A stretch of 64,000 nucleotides of DNA from Theocolax elegans (Eukaryota > Arthropoda > Insecta > Hymenoptera > Cerocephalidae). The notes under the pieces were generated by a model, which was not told the origin of the DNA, ran no database searches, and was given only the letters and a program-made list of their open reading frames with translations. The stretch lies in assembly GCA_026168455.1 (NCBI GenBank), contig CM047425.1, forward strand, positions 40,630,711-40,694,710. Direction: 5' to 3'. Positions 11,755 to 22,655 of this stretch are shown piece by piece; within the stretch, counting starts at the first letter, position 1, and every line of letters starts with the position of its first letter. Both the position numbers and the translations under genes were made by a program.

Positions 11755-12450
11755 GACTCTCCAAGCCAACCTTCACAGGAGTAGGGTGGCCCATGACCTG
11801 CTATCCCAGATCTGTCTCGAGAAAGACGCTGACATCGTTTTAGTCAGCGAACAGTACCGAGACAGAGAAGAGTCGCATTGGTACCGGGACACGCTGGGCA
11901 CCGTCCCTGTATGGGTCTTCAACCCACACCATGTACACGTGGTGTGTCATGGATATGGTAGTGGCTTCGTTTAGGTAAGTGACGTCGGAGTTACATACTT
12001 CAGCTGTTATCTTACCCCGAACGAGGGAATCGAGAGTTTCCAGACCAAACTGGATGCGCTCGAAGATGCAATCAGAAACATGGAGGGAGAGCTGATAGTG
12101 GCCGGAGACTTCAACACGAAAGCAGTTGAATGGGGACCGAAAGTCTCAGACTACAGAGGAGGACGAGTCATGGACATGGTGTCCAGGACAGGGCTCGTGA
12201 TATTAAACACCGGCTTTACGTCTACATTCAGGAGGCCGGTATATACGGAGACCATAATCGACGTCTCTTTCGCGACGGAACACCTATCCACATATGTGCA
12301 TGGGAACACAGGCTGGATGGCTATCTTATCTTTTTGAGACCTTCAAACTCTCAAGCTCGCGAAATTATCACAGGAGTTCGGCCCAACTACCATATAGACC
12401 ACTATCCATACCTCCTGTCGGAACGGAAACGTGGAGAAGTGCCTTCGTAA
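11747..12450 (+). pseudogene. R1 ORF2, N-terminal endonuclease fragment
   Basis: The frame opens LQANLHRSRVAHDLL, the characteristic start of the R1 endonuclease (metal-binding Asn in QANLHRS). It continues to a stop at 11,972-11,974 (TAG after SGF V). It resumes after a shift with ELIVAGDFNTKAVEWG at about 12,088-12,135, the GDFN catalytic motif. The reading is lost at about 12,330-12,450, before any RT. The element is therefore 3' truncated or broken here. Its endonuclease differs clearly from the one at 10,446-10,655 on the other strand, so the two halves are not pieces of one insertion. Confidence 0.65.
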
Positions 12451-12768
12451 CGTACTGTTCTTACTTTATAAATTCTCTTCCGCACTATTATATTTTGTAG
12501 TTTTTTTTATAATAGAACTAATACGGCGAGTACTAAGATATAAAGTGTGGTTGAAATATTGGCGACTTTATAAAATTTACTCTTTCTTGGCATAAATCAG
12601 AGCTAACGACGAGGACTTAAAAGAGTACTACCTCCAATTTTTATGTTCTATTTTTTAATGTTTTTCTCCAGTTTTTATACGTTTATTCAACATTTTACGA
12701 ATATTTCTTTGTATACTTTATTTCGATTTTGATCATGAAGTTGTGAAAAGGTAAGCATTCTTCTTGAC
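12451..12768. other. Unassigned AT-rich sequence
   Basis: This lies between the broken R1 element and the piggyBac remnant. No gene or clear piggyBac terminal repeat was found; it may include the 3' flank of the piggyBac transposase. Confidence 0.3.
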
Positions 12769-13843
12769 CTAAGCGTGGTAACATTGGAAACAATTTCTAT
12801 CTTTCAAAGGACACAGTGGCACATCGCAGGTCACACATTTCCATTTTGTTCTGCAATGGGCACATCTTTTTGCGCTATCAATAGAAACAGGCATGTGAGC
12901 TGTTTCATTCCGTCTTTTCTCTAAAGGCACTTGTGGTTTTTGATACCGAAAATCTTCCGAAGTATCAGTTTTGCGCTTTCGACCTTTGATAGTTGGAATT
13001 TTGTGTCCAACCATTTGTTCTACTAAAGTTAATCAAAATTTATTCAAATTTAACTTCGGTTTTATATCTTTTTTTCTGTACAAAATGTATGCATTACTTA
13101 TTGTTAGATCGAGAAAATGCCAAAATAATCTAAACCACCACTTTTTAGATTTACGATCAATTTTATAAACTGAAAAAAATCGATCAGAATAATCCACATA
13201 GCCCATATGCTTATTATAATCTGAAGAGACAACAGGGCAATAGACACATTTTAGAGAACCATCTTTTTGTCTACGATTCTTGGTAGTGACTTCAGATGCA
13301 TCATGATAGTTTGATAATAAATAAATCGATTTCTTATCCATCCACTTGATCCAGGTAAAACCTGTCTTGGTAGTCATGTATTCATACTCTCCTACGTCTT
13401 TTTTTGGGTTATTGTGTCTTATCTTATACGACTTATCGTAATTTGGATCACCTTTTTTTTGGTTATTTAGATTTATCGTTGATAAGCAAATGAGACAGAA
13501 AAAAAACTAAAGCGATTGACAGTCATGAGAGAGGATATGTAAGAGTCTCGTAACTAAAGATTGTCACTCTAATAATCACGATACGATGGTAATTTTTTGA
13601 TTCCCATTAGAATGTTAATACCGTAAAATATTTTTAATTTTTTTATAATGAGATTTTCCAAACATGAGATTGATTTGAATCATCAACGTCGTCTACATCC
13701 ATTGATTCTTCTTCGTCAGCATTATTCTCTGCAGTTATAACACTTTCATCCATAAGTGAACTTGAGTTCACAACCTCCTTCATTATCAAAATCTTGAAGA
13801 CCGTCAACCGATTCAGAATCGCTAGGAATTTTGGTTGTAACAA
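12769..13843 (-). pseudogene. piggyBac-type transposase, internally deleted
   Basis: The C-terminal half (13,465-12,769) contains FTWIKWMDKKSIYLLSNYHD, DYNKHMGYVDYSDRFFSVY and WWFRLFWHFLDLTISNAY. It ends in the Cys-rich finger (CAHCRTKWKCVTC and CPLKDRNCFQCYH) of piggyBac transposases. Upstream, at about 13,612-13,500, the start of the DDE domain is readable in another frame (NILMGIKKLPSYRDYWS, then SLMTVNRF). An acidic N-terminus is at 13,843-13,643 (ADEEESMDVDDVDDSN). Sequence joins directly from the beginning of the catalytic domain to its end, so the region carrying the first catalytic aspartates is deleted. Frameshifts and stops are also present. It is a dead copy. TTAA-flanked non-autonomous relatives occur at 22,656 and 45,623, but I could not show that they share this element's ends. 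Confidence 0.75.
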
Positions 13844-14739
13844 TTTTTTTTTCTTCCCATGATGTTTATAATTTTTGGTAAGAGTAAAACTTTAGATACT
13901 TTTAATGTGCAGAAACTTACTTATATTAGACAAAATATAAATTCTCAAAGACAAGTAAAAATGCAAAGATAGTTTTAGTGTTTAATGATACTCATAGCAT
14001 TTACAAAATGAAAAAAGATTGTTAGAATTCATCAAATTATTTTTAAGGACTGTAAAAAAAATTATTATGTAAACTCTTTTTTTATTACAGGAAGATGTGA
14101 GAAAAATCTAGAGTATAAACACGTAGTTTTCATTATAACATAGTAATAGAGTAACACAATCAATATTATACAACAATTTCAAAGAGAATTAAAAGTATTA
14201 ATCAAGCGGAATTCGTATTGATCAAAATAAAAATTAAAAATGTAAAGATATATATATATATGTATATATATATATGATAAAAAATTAAGTATTTTGCTGT
14301 TTGCATTAGCACTATCCAGAGTTTACCATATTAACGGAAACCAGTGTACGATAAAGTGCAATCAGCACAGAGAATTACTATTAGAGCTGATACCCTGTAA
14401 TAGTGACTTCAGGGGCCCCTACTGTGGGACCTATTGCGTTTAGAGCTTTGTGCCCATTGAGACTTTTGTTCAGGACGCCAAGACACACAACATATAAAAA
14501 ATTCAGCGAAATTGACGGAAACCACATTTCCCATAGGCGTGTTACGTAGTCGTTTGTAATAGAAAAATCAATAACGTAAAGGAATAAAATCGACAAATTT
14601 TCAAAATAAAAATGAATTTGTAAAATCTAATCTACAATTTCGACGATGTAAACCTTTACATGTAAACCTAAACTTCATTTAATTTTTGTAAAGTAACTTG
14701 GAATTTTAGTGCGCACCAAGTAGTGATTTTTAAGCTCGT
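13844..14739. other. Unassigned AT-rich sequence
   Basis: A short TATATA microsatellite lies at about 14,249-14,275. I see no protein-like frame, inverted repeat or RNA gene. Confidence 0.3.
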
Positions 14740-15110
14740 ACATCTATTTTTTTGATAATTTATAAACTACCATCTCGGATTCACTATTTTGAATTAAAAA
14801 TTTTACTATTTTGACTTTAGATTAGTCTAGAACAGAGATTTTTAATTTAGTACATTTATATTTTTCAAAATTTCTGAACCACCATCTTGAATTGAAAATT
14901 TCAAAATTCTGACTTCATATTTGTGATCAGCGACACCAAAAACCCCCGAATAGAGATTTTCAAGTAGATACATTTTTATTTTTCGATTTTTCGGAACCGC
15001 CATCTTAAATTTGTAATTAGCGACTTCAAAATCCCCCGAGTAGAGATTTTCAATTTATTACACTGGTTAAATTTTTCAAAATTGAAATTTTTCGAAAAAA
15101 ATTGCATTTT
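14740..15110. repeat. Degenerate tandem repeat, about 100-bp units
   Basis: Three diverged units each contain an ACCATCTTGAATT-like block, a GACTTCATATTTGTGATCAG-like block and CCCCCGAATAGAGATTTTCAA. The last two units (about 14,880-14,985 and 14,990-15,075) are the clearest. Non-coding. Confidence 0.55.
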
Positions 15111-15339
15111 TTATGTTTGTTTGTTTATGCGACAATTATGATAAACAACTATGGCAAATAAACCTATTTGCGATGTTCTCTTACTGATAAATTAGTATAC
15201 GAACAAAAAACACGGAGCGAAGATACGTTTAAAATTGCTTTAATAGCGAAAATCTGAAGTTAAGTTGGTGGTAATCTACGTTACCACCGTGCAACAAAGA
15301 GTTAAACAACTATCTCGATTATGAAAATCAAGTTAAATC

Positions 15340-15700
15340 GCTGGGCGTTTAGCTATGGCCCACCGTAGACTGGTCCAAGCAGGTTCTGTCAATCTCTCAG
15401 AGGGTTCAAGGGATTCTGCATTCGATGCGTTTTCACAGGAGAGCATTCTCTCAGAACACTAGCAAATATCTTGTAGAAGTGCTCATAATGCCTTACTTTG
15501 ATTACGCATGCACAGTGTATAACCATCTGGATAAGACAAGGATTCTAAGGTTCCAGGGACTGCTCAATGCCAGTGTCAGATTTTTGTGCGGCAACATGCA
15601 CAGATATGACCATGTAACACCCTATAGGCTTAAATTACTTTGACGGTTAGTCGAGTCAAAGTGCCTGTTTTTTGTTGGTTTATTAGCATTCAGTATTTTG
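15340..15700 (+). pseudogene. LINE reverse transcriptase C-terminal fragment (CR1/Jockey-like)
   Basis: The reading at 15,355-15,643 gives VDWSKQVLSISQRVQGILHS and then MPYFDYACTVYNHLDKTRIL and a stop after RLKLL. The first part is closely similar to the end of the LINE at the right edge of the window (DWSRQVASVSQRVHRVLHSL). The two therefore belong to related families. Only the region after the RT catalytic core is left; both ends are truncated. Confidence 0.6.
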
Positions 15701-16514
15701 GCCCGAAACTCACCTCATTATCTGTCAGATCGTTTCACCAGAGCCGACAACTCAGCGGATCATCGTCACTCATCTCGACATCTCATTAAATCACTAACCT
15801 ATTTACCAACCCGCACTGAATCAGTTCATAGATTGTTTGACATAACTGCTACGCACGACCCCGTCCTTATCCAAAACCCACACGCGCGCGCGCGCACACA
15901 CACACACACACACACATACACACACCACGAGAACTGGTGTCCAGCCGCGTACTCGACCCTGCTTCGACAAAACCGTGCAGTGGATTTCGTAGCTACATTT
16001 GGCGGCGATGTGTTCTCTCGGCTTACCGAGCAGCACTTCCGGGTAAAGTTGCTGATCCGCTTCGATCGACGGACAGTTACACACTAATTAGGCGATCGCC
16101 TAATTTTTGGAAAAAGGAGTGAAAGTGGGGAAAAACACGACACTCTCTCGCTCTCATCTCTACGAATAGATTGTGTGACGATTTCCGTCACAAAATATAT
16201 CGAAATGTAATGACTATATCAAAGTTTTTTGCGATATATCCATATACATCAAACATATCAAAGTATATATCGAAATATATTAGCTTGATATATTAATTAG
16301 TCATATAATATTATTTATGTCTACTTATTAAAAATCAAAATTATTCGACCAAAGGAGCGCTCGCGACTGAGGATCTTCGCTAGTACAAAATTAAAAGTTG
16401 TACAAGTATTACAATTCACGTAAAAGTGGTTAGTTTATTTATTTTAACTAAAGAACCATCATGCCTTTTAAGAAATTTTCTAAAATACATTGTACGCCAA
16501 TATTATTGTTGTAT
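15701..16514. other. LINE 3' flank, CG/CA microsatellite and shared dispersed repeat
   Basis: The first 150 bp or so may be LINE tail. A (CG)n(CA)n microsatellite occupies about 15,882-15,918. The block at about 15,950-16,190 is the second copy of the dispersed repeat at 6,840-7,135. The remainder is AT-rich and unassigned. Confidence 0.4.
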
Positions 16515-16809
16515 CCCTACTAGCACACAACGTTGTAGCAACGTTGTGGCAACGTTGTTTTCACAACGTTACAACGTTGTTATAAAAGTTGTTGAAACGT
16601 TAGAGCAACGTTGCTACAACGTGGGATATGTCCGCTAAGATTTATGTAAGTTGCCGCGATAGGTGGAAATAACGTTGCGATAACGTTTGAGCAATGTTGA
16701 AAATGCCTTTGAAAAATGTATTTCTTATAAAAATTTAAAAAATATCCTGGACAAGCGAAAAAATACATTTTTAAATGCACAAAACTTTAACTAATAAAAA
16801 AAAATTTTC

Positions 16810-16876
16810 AACCCGCGGGAATTGAACGTCGGATCTTTAGATGCGGAGGCTTACTCTCTGCCAACTGAGCTATTTT
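16810..16876 (-). other. tRNA-like unit in left arm of palindromic element
   Basis: On the minus strand the A-box TAGCTCAGTTGG and the B-box GTTCAATTC fit the pol III consensus, and the D-arm (GCTC/GAG) pairs. The acceptor stem is not paired and the T-stem is degenerate, so this is not a functional tRNA gene. Transcription from it would run outwards, to the left. Confidence 0.6.
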
Positions 16877-16973
16877 GTTGTTCCTGTCATTAAATTAACT
16901 TTAGGTTTTTAATTTTGGAGCATATTTTGATAGTAGTTTATAACCAAAAGTTAATTTAATGACAGAAACAACA

Positions 16974-17039
16974 AAATAGCTCAGTTGGTAGAGAGTAAGC
17001 CTCCGGATCTAAAGATCCGAGTTTCAATTCCCGCGGGTT
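16974..17039 (+). other. tRNA-like unit in right arm of palindromic element
   Basis: This is the mirror copy of the unit at 16,810-16,876. The A-box TAGCTCAGTTGG is intact. The B-box has one change (GTTTCAATTC). A strong hairpin CGGATCTAAAGATCCG occupies the anticodon position. It reads outwards, to the right. Confidence 0.6.
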
Positions 17040-17344
17040 GAACATTTTTTTAAATTTTTTTTATATTAGTTAAAATTTTGTGCATTTAAAAATGTTTTTT
17101 TGGCTTGCCCTGGACATTTTTTAAATTTTTATATGAAATACATTTTTCAAAGGCATTTTCAACGTTGCTCAAACGTTATCACAACGTTATTTCCACCTAT
17201 CGCGGCAACTTACATAAATCTTAGCGGACATATCCCACGTTGTAGCAACGTTGCTCCTACGTTTCAACAGCTTTTATAACAACGTTTTAACATTGTCAAA
17301 ACATCGTTGCCACAACGTTGCTGCAACGTTGTGTGCTAGTAGGG

Positions 17345-17948
17345 ACACATACCTGTAATTGTGAATGAAATTAAAACTCAATCCATTGTAAACAAGTATA
17401 ATAAAGATGATTTACTCACCATTTGTTATAAATTATTTTGTAATAAATCACCACAGTTGTGTTTAAAAGTTATTGTATTAATCAGTCACTTTCATATATT
17501 AAATAATAGTTAAATGCACGGATATACATTTTGCACAGCCGGCTATACAAAAGTAAAATTATTAGCTAAATTAATTTAAATTAAATTGATTAAATTAAAT
17601 TGCTGCATTTTAACAATTTATATTGCTACTGTAACCAATAGATATCGCTGGTTTAAAGAAAATTAATATAATTTGTTAGCTAGTGTAACTATCGATGTAA
17701 ATTGGCAAAAAATGGTCAAGATTTTCAATTTTGATTTAAGAATATAAAAATCTTCATTGCAACGGTTTTATGTGCAAATTTTTTACAAACCTGCAAATTA
17801 ATCAATTGTCTCAATGAACTCAATTAATTTTTTTATAATTATTTTAAAGTAATACATAGCTTTTAAATGAAAATAAATGCTTGCGACAATTGTTCTCAAA
17901 CAAACCTTGTAACGAAAAAATTTAGGGACGAGTTGTCCCTTTTGTTCA
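17345..17948. other. Unassigned AT-rich sequence
   Basis: Long TTAAATTAAATT-type runs lie at about 17,565-17,605. No gene or structured repeat was seen. Confidence 0.3.
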
Positions 17949-18061
17949 ACCGGCTTCTGAGTTGACACCTTCTATAACCGGATTCCGAGTTGTCACCGTG
18001 TATAACCGGATTCTGAGTTGGCACCTTTTATAACTGGATTCTGAGTTGGTGCCGTTTTATT
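17949..18061. repeat. 28-bp tandem repeat, four units
   Basis: Four consecutive copies of a unit like AACCGGATTCTGAGTTGGCA followed by CCTTTTAT, each differing at a few positions. Non-coding. Confidence 0.7.
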
Positions 18062-18296
18062 CGGAGGCGACGATATAATGTTGAGGAGTGGATTCCTTAA
18101 AAGCTATAGATGCGAAGTGTTTCCTATTGTTTAATGAAAACGTTATACTTCTTTCGTCTCTATTCTCGTAATATATTTTATTACAAATTGACTTAGAAAA
18201 TGATTATCATTGATTACTTACCTATATGTATACCAATAATATGACTCTTTATTTTAATTGTATTTTCAATCGTTATTTTAGTAAATATCGGTAATT

Positions 18297-18300
<4 letters not shown>

Positions 18301-18338
<38 letters not shown>

Positions 18339-20528
18339 ATACCAGCATACGTACGCGCATGCGCATGTGCAATTTTCGGATAACTAGTGACGAACATCTC
18401 GCGGCTCGTATCCCGTTGCAGGATTACCAAGTTTGCTCGGTACAGAAAACACGTAAAATTGTCAGCTGTAGCCCTAGGCGGCCGGCTCGCGCGTCGAGTC
18501 GTTGAGTTAGCCGGCCGCGTATAGGCTATATAAGGCGGTGTGTAAGGCTAGAAATCGTTTTACCGGGGAATTAAATTGATTTAAATATCTCTCGTTTGAC
18601 TAAACAAAGTAGCAATGGGTTTTTCTATATTAATAAATTAGAAATATTATTTATATTCATTATTTACTAATGAATATTTATAAAAACATAAAAACGAAAA
18701 ATAAATATAATAATTAAATCCGTTTTAAAATGCAAAAATTACAAAAAAAAAATAGTATTGTGTGTTTAATAAAATAATTATACGTGGGTGTTGTTTATGC
18801 AAAACCACTCATTCATAGACTTTAAATAAACTTGTAAAATGATAAACAAAAATCAAGCACGTTTAAAAAAGCGAAAAAATGTCTGCTGGAGGCCTAGGCG
18901 GCCGGCTCGCGCGTCGAGTCGTCGAGTTAGCCGGCCGCGTAGGCTATATTCGACGGTGTGTAAGACAAGTTATCGATTTTCCCGGAGATTAAATCGATTT
19001 AAATATCTCTCGTTTGACTGAACAAAGTAGCAATGGTTTTTTTTATGTTAATAAATTACAAATATTAATTACATTAATTATTTACTGATATATATTTTGG
19101 AAAACATAAAAACGAAAACTAAAAATAATAAGTAAATCCGTTTTAAAATGCGAAAAATTAAAAAAAAAATTAGTATTGTGTGTTTAATAAAAATAATATT
19201 TATACATGGGTATTGTTTATGCAAAACCACACATTCTTAGACTTTAAATAAACTCGTAAAATGACAAACAAAAATCAAGCACGTTCAAAAAAGCGAAAAA
19301 TTGTCTGCTGGAGGCCTAGGCGGCCGGCCCGCGCGTCGAGTCGTTAAGTTAGCCGGCCGCGTAGGCTATATTCGACGGTGTGTAAGGCTAGAAATCGTTT
19401 TTCCTGGGAATTAAATCGATTTAAATATCTCTCGTTTCACTGAACAAAGTAGCAATGGGTTTTTCTATATTAATAAATTAGAAATATTATTTATATTCAT
19501 TATTTACTAATGAATATTTATAAAAACATAAATCGATTTAAATATCTCTCGTTTCACTGAACAAAGTAGCAATGGTTTTTCTATATTAATAAATTAGAAA
19601 TATTATTTATATTCATTATTTACTAATGAATATTTATAAAAACATAAAAACGAAAAATAAATATAATAATTAAATCCGTTTTAAAATGCGAAAAATTACA
19701 CAAAAAATTAATATTGTGTGTTTAATAAAAATAACAATTATACATGGGTGTTGTTTATGCAAAACCACTCATTCATAGACTTTAAATAAACTCGTAAAAT
19801 GACAAACAAAAATCAAACACTTTTAAAAAAGCGAAAAAATGTCTGCTGGAGGCCTAGGCGGCCGGCTCGCGCGTCGAGTTGTTGAGTTAGCCGGCCGCGC
19901 AGGCTATATTCCACGGTGTGTAAGGCTAGAAATCGTTTTTCCCGGGAATTAAATCGATTTAAATATCTCTCGTTTGACTGAACAAAGTAGCAATGGGTTT
20001 TTCTATATTGATAAAATACAAACAATATTTATATTCATTATTTACTAATATATATTTTAAAAACATTAAAAACAAAAACAAAAAATAATAATTAATTCCG
20101 TTTTGAAATGCCAAAAAATACAAATAATATTAACATTGTTTAATTATAAAAATTATAATTATACATAGTTATTGCTTATGCAAAACCACACATTCATAGA
20201 CTTTAGATAAACTTGTAAAATGACAAACAAAAATCAAGGTCGGATTATAGGAGTGAAAAATTGTCAGTCGGAGGCCTAGCGGCCGGTTGGCGGTCGAGTC
20301 GTCGAGTTAGCCGGGCGCGTAGGCTATATTAGACGGTGTGTAAGGCTAGAAATCATTTTTCGGGAGGGATTAACTCGATTTATATATCTGTCGATTGACT
20401 AAAAAAAGTAGCAATGGGTTTTTCTATATATTGACAAATTATAAATATTATCTATATTTATTATTTATTGATAAATATTATTTATTGATAATTGAATTAA
20501 TAATTATATTGGGTGAAACAAAAATATA
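18301..20528 (+). repeat. Right arm of giant inverted repeat: inner edge and five GC-core units
   Basis: A CT microsatellite (about 18,301-18,334) and GCTATACCAGCATACGTACG match the complement of the inner edge of the left arm. Then come tandem units of 415-540 bp. Their GC cores are at 18,471-18,533, 18,891-18,944, 19,313-19,366, 19,851-19,904 and 20,272-20,324. Each core (GGCCTAGGCGGCCGGCT ... AGCCGGCCGCGTAGGC) is a hairpin. It is followed by GTGTGTAAGGCTAGAAATC and an AT-rich spacer with TCTCGTTTGACTGAACAAAG. The third spacer contains an extra 115-bp internal duplication (19,414-19,529 repeated at 19,530-19,646). Short open frames crossing the cores are chance products. Confidence 0.75.
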
Positions 20529-20544
20529 ATATCCCTGTTGAAGA

Positions 20545-21338
20545 AATTGAGGTGGATATCCAGCTCGATTTTGAGATCGATTTCGAGCTGGATTCGACTC
20601 GATTTTGCCTCGATTTGACTCGATTTTTGGCCTCGATTTCGAGCTGAATCCACCTCGATTGGAAACTCGATTTCGAGCTGAATCCACCTCGATTGGAAAC
20701 TCGATTTCGAGCTGTGGATCGGACTCGATTTCGAGCTCGATTGACCTCGATTTCGGGCTGTGGATAGGACTCGATTTCGAACTCGATTAGCATCGATTTC
20801 GGGCTTGATTTAGCGCTCGATTAACCTTGATTTTGTGCAAAATGGGCGTTGATTTCGACCTTGACTGGTCTCAATTTGTGCTCTAATTGCTTAGATTTCA
20901 AGCTGGATCGGCCTCGATTTCGGGCTCGATCGGCTTAAATCAGGGTCTCGATCGAGGACTCGATAGATCTCGATTTCGGGCTCGATCAGCCTCGAGCCTT
21001 CGGCCTTGATTTCGGGCTCGATTGGCCGCGATTTCGCGATCGATTGGCCTTGATTGGCAACTTGTTTACCAGCTCGATGGCCTCGATCGGGAACTCGATT
21101 TCCAGCTGGATGACCTTGATCGAGGACTTAATTGGCGACTCGATAAGTCTCGATGTTGGGCTCGGTCGGCCTCGATTTTAAATCTCGATCGGCCTAGCTT
21201 TTGCGCTCAATAGGCCTTGACAAACTGGGTCGGTCTCAATCGTTGCTTCATTTTGGGATCAATTTGGCGTTCTATTGGCCTCGATTGTGGACTCGATTTC
21301 GAATACGGGCTCGATTGGCGTCGATTTCAACCTGGATT
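20545..21338. repeat. Left subterminal 22-bp repeat array of EnSpm-like element
   Basis: An array of degenerate units of about 22 bp centred on TCGATTTCGAGCTCGA with GGCCTCGATT links. It becomes more diverged towards 21,338 and is the inverted counterpart of 23,640-24,215. EnSpm/CACTA elements usually carry subterminal repeats bound by an element-encoded protein; that role is inferred here. Open frames of 60-100 codons through the array have repetitive LDFELD-type content and are not genes. Confidence 0.75.
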
Positions 21339-21344
21339 CGTACC

Positions 21345-22373
21345 AGATGTGATGCACTGTATAGATTTAGGAATATCAAAACAATTTGCTGACTACTGGT
21401 ATAAAACTTCTAACAAGCCATACAGTATATCAAATATTTATATGGATAATATTGATAAACAAATTACGCAATTCAGGGTTCCACAACAGCTCGCCAGATT
21501 ATCGCTCAACATATGATATATGATCGCAGCTACTGGAAGGCTAAAGAGTGGGTGAATTGGCTTTTATTTTACAGTACCGTAATATTAGCTGAAATACCTA
21601 ATTTTGACAAATTTCTACAACATTGGGTTTTATTAGTGGAAGGCTATCATTTACTGCTGAAGGAGTCAATTAATCAATTGAAATTACAGCGTGCTGATTA
21701 CTTATTAAAAAAATTTGTTGCTTTAACGGAGGTTTATTACGGAGTAGACGCAATGTCTTTTAATGTTCACCAATTAACTCACCTAGCACAGAGTGTAGTC
21801 AATTGGGGACCACTATGGGTGCATTATGGTTACCCATTTGAATCTGGTAATGGTAAAATTGTTTCAAAAGTTCATGCAGCAAGAGGTGTACTTAGTCAAA
21901 TTTGTAGAAGTCTTACAGTACAAGAAAGCATAATAATTTTAGAAAAACGCGTTGCTTTAAAACAATTTTCTTCTGTTATGGATTATTGTTATTATTTAGA
22001 GAACAAAATTACTGCAAAAAGCACGAAATCAGAACAATTTCGATATTTTGGAAAGCCATTACCAGTAAAAGAAGATGTATTGCAGCAATTAAATTTGTCT
22101 GCAGAAGATGTAACAGCTTATAAAAAAATTGTTAAAGATAAATGTTTGTTTAATTTATCAAAAAAAAGTAATCGACGATCAGATAATTCGTATGCGCAAA
22201 CAGTCAATGGTGAGTTTATACAAATGCAACAATTTCTTATTGACAATAACAATTCCAAACAGTACACAGCGTTTAAGCAGCTAATAACAGAACATTGTAT
22301 ATCTAATGAACAAGTCATTATTAAGAAGATTGTTGCCACAAATCCTCAAATACACGTAATCGAAATCAATTAA
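21345..22373 (+). pseudogene. EnSpm/CACTA-type transposase, C-terminal part
   Basis: The coding match begins exactly where the repeat array ends, with PDVMHCIDLGISKQFADYWY, the conserved D-x-x-H-C-x-x-L-G block of Tnp2-type transposases. It reads to QQLARLSLN and stops at 21,514-21,516. It continues from 21,513 in another frame with YDRSYWKAKEWVNWLLFYS, then FNVHQLTHLAQSVVNWGPLW and YPFESGNGKIVSKVHAARG, which is the DUF4218 signature. It ends at IEIN. The second frame is 286 codons, open, ending at a normal stop. The break at about 21,510 is a one-base-type shift; an intron there is less likely because flanking residues abut well. The catalytic front half is missing, replaced by the array. 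Products of this family cut DNA at the element's ends; this fragment could not do so. Confidence 0.7.
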
Positions 22374-22655
22374 ATAAAAAATATTTGTATTTTAATGGCT
22401 GGGAATGAAAACCAATGTATATGTCCAGTACCTCATAAGTATTGGCAAACTTGAAGTAAATATTTAAATCTAAAAAGGACGTCCAAAAATAATAAGATAA
22501 GTAAAGAAAATAATAGTTTTAACCTTAACGTTGCTGTAAGATATAATAAAAACCCAACAGAAATTATATTTTTATAGAAAAATAAAAAGATATTATTTCC
22601 AAAATAGTGTAATATTATTAATACGATCCTATAAAATTTAACATAGCTTATTTAA

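Larger units (their letters stand above)
16515..17344. mobile_element. Palindromic element with CCCTACTAGCACACAACG ends, copy 1
   Basis: This 830-bp near-perfect inverted repeat begins CCCTACTAGCACACAACGTT and ends with its complement. Each arm has three parts: an outer zone of clustered ACAACGTTGT-type motifs, a zone of about 180 bp of AT-rich DNA, and a tRNA-like unit close to the centre. The central spacer itself is an inverted repeat ending CTGTCATTAAATTAAC. There is no open frame of note. A second, diverged copy is at 45,110-46,073. No convincing target duplication is visible (GTAT on the left, ACAC on the right). It must be non-autonomous; the mobilising enzyme is unknown. Confidence 0.75.

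Noticed and set aside
8180..12450. Twin-priming inversion of a single R1 insertion
   Set aside because: The layout (3' part on minus, 5' part on plus, joined at their 5' sides) fits twin priming. However, both parts contain the GDFN endonuclease region and differ strongly there, so they come from different families.
14381..14596. 71-codon minus-strand frame as a gene
   Set aside because: No recognisable motif, no partner frame, and length within chance expectation for the window.
16974..17039. Functional tRNA genes in the palindromic element
   Set aside because: A-box and B-box are recognisable but acceptor stems do not pair.
20478..20793. Repetitive-protein frames in the EnSpm-like terminal arrays (also 23,612-24,257)
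   Set aside because: Frames remain open because the 22-bp array lacks stops in several frames on both strands. Both ends encode the same pseudo-peptides, so no gene is implied.
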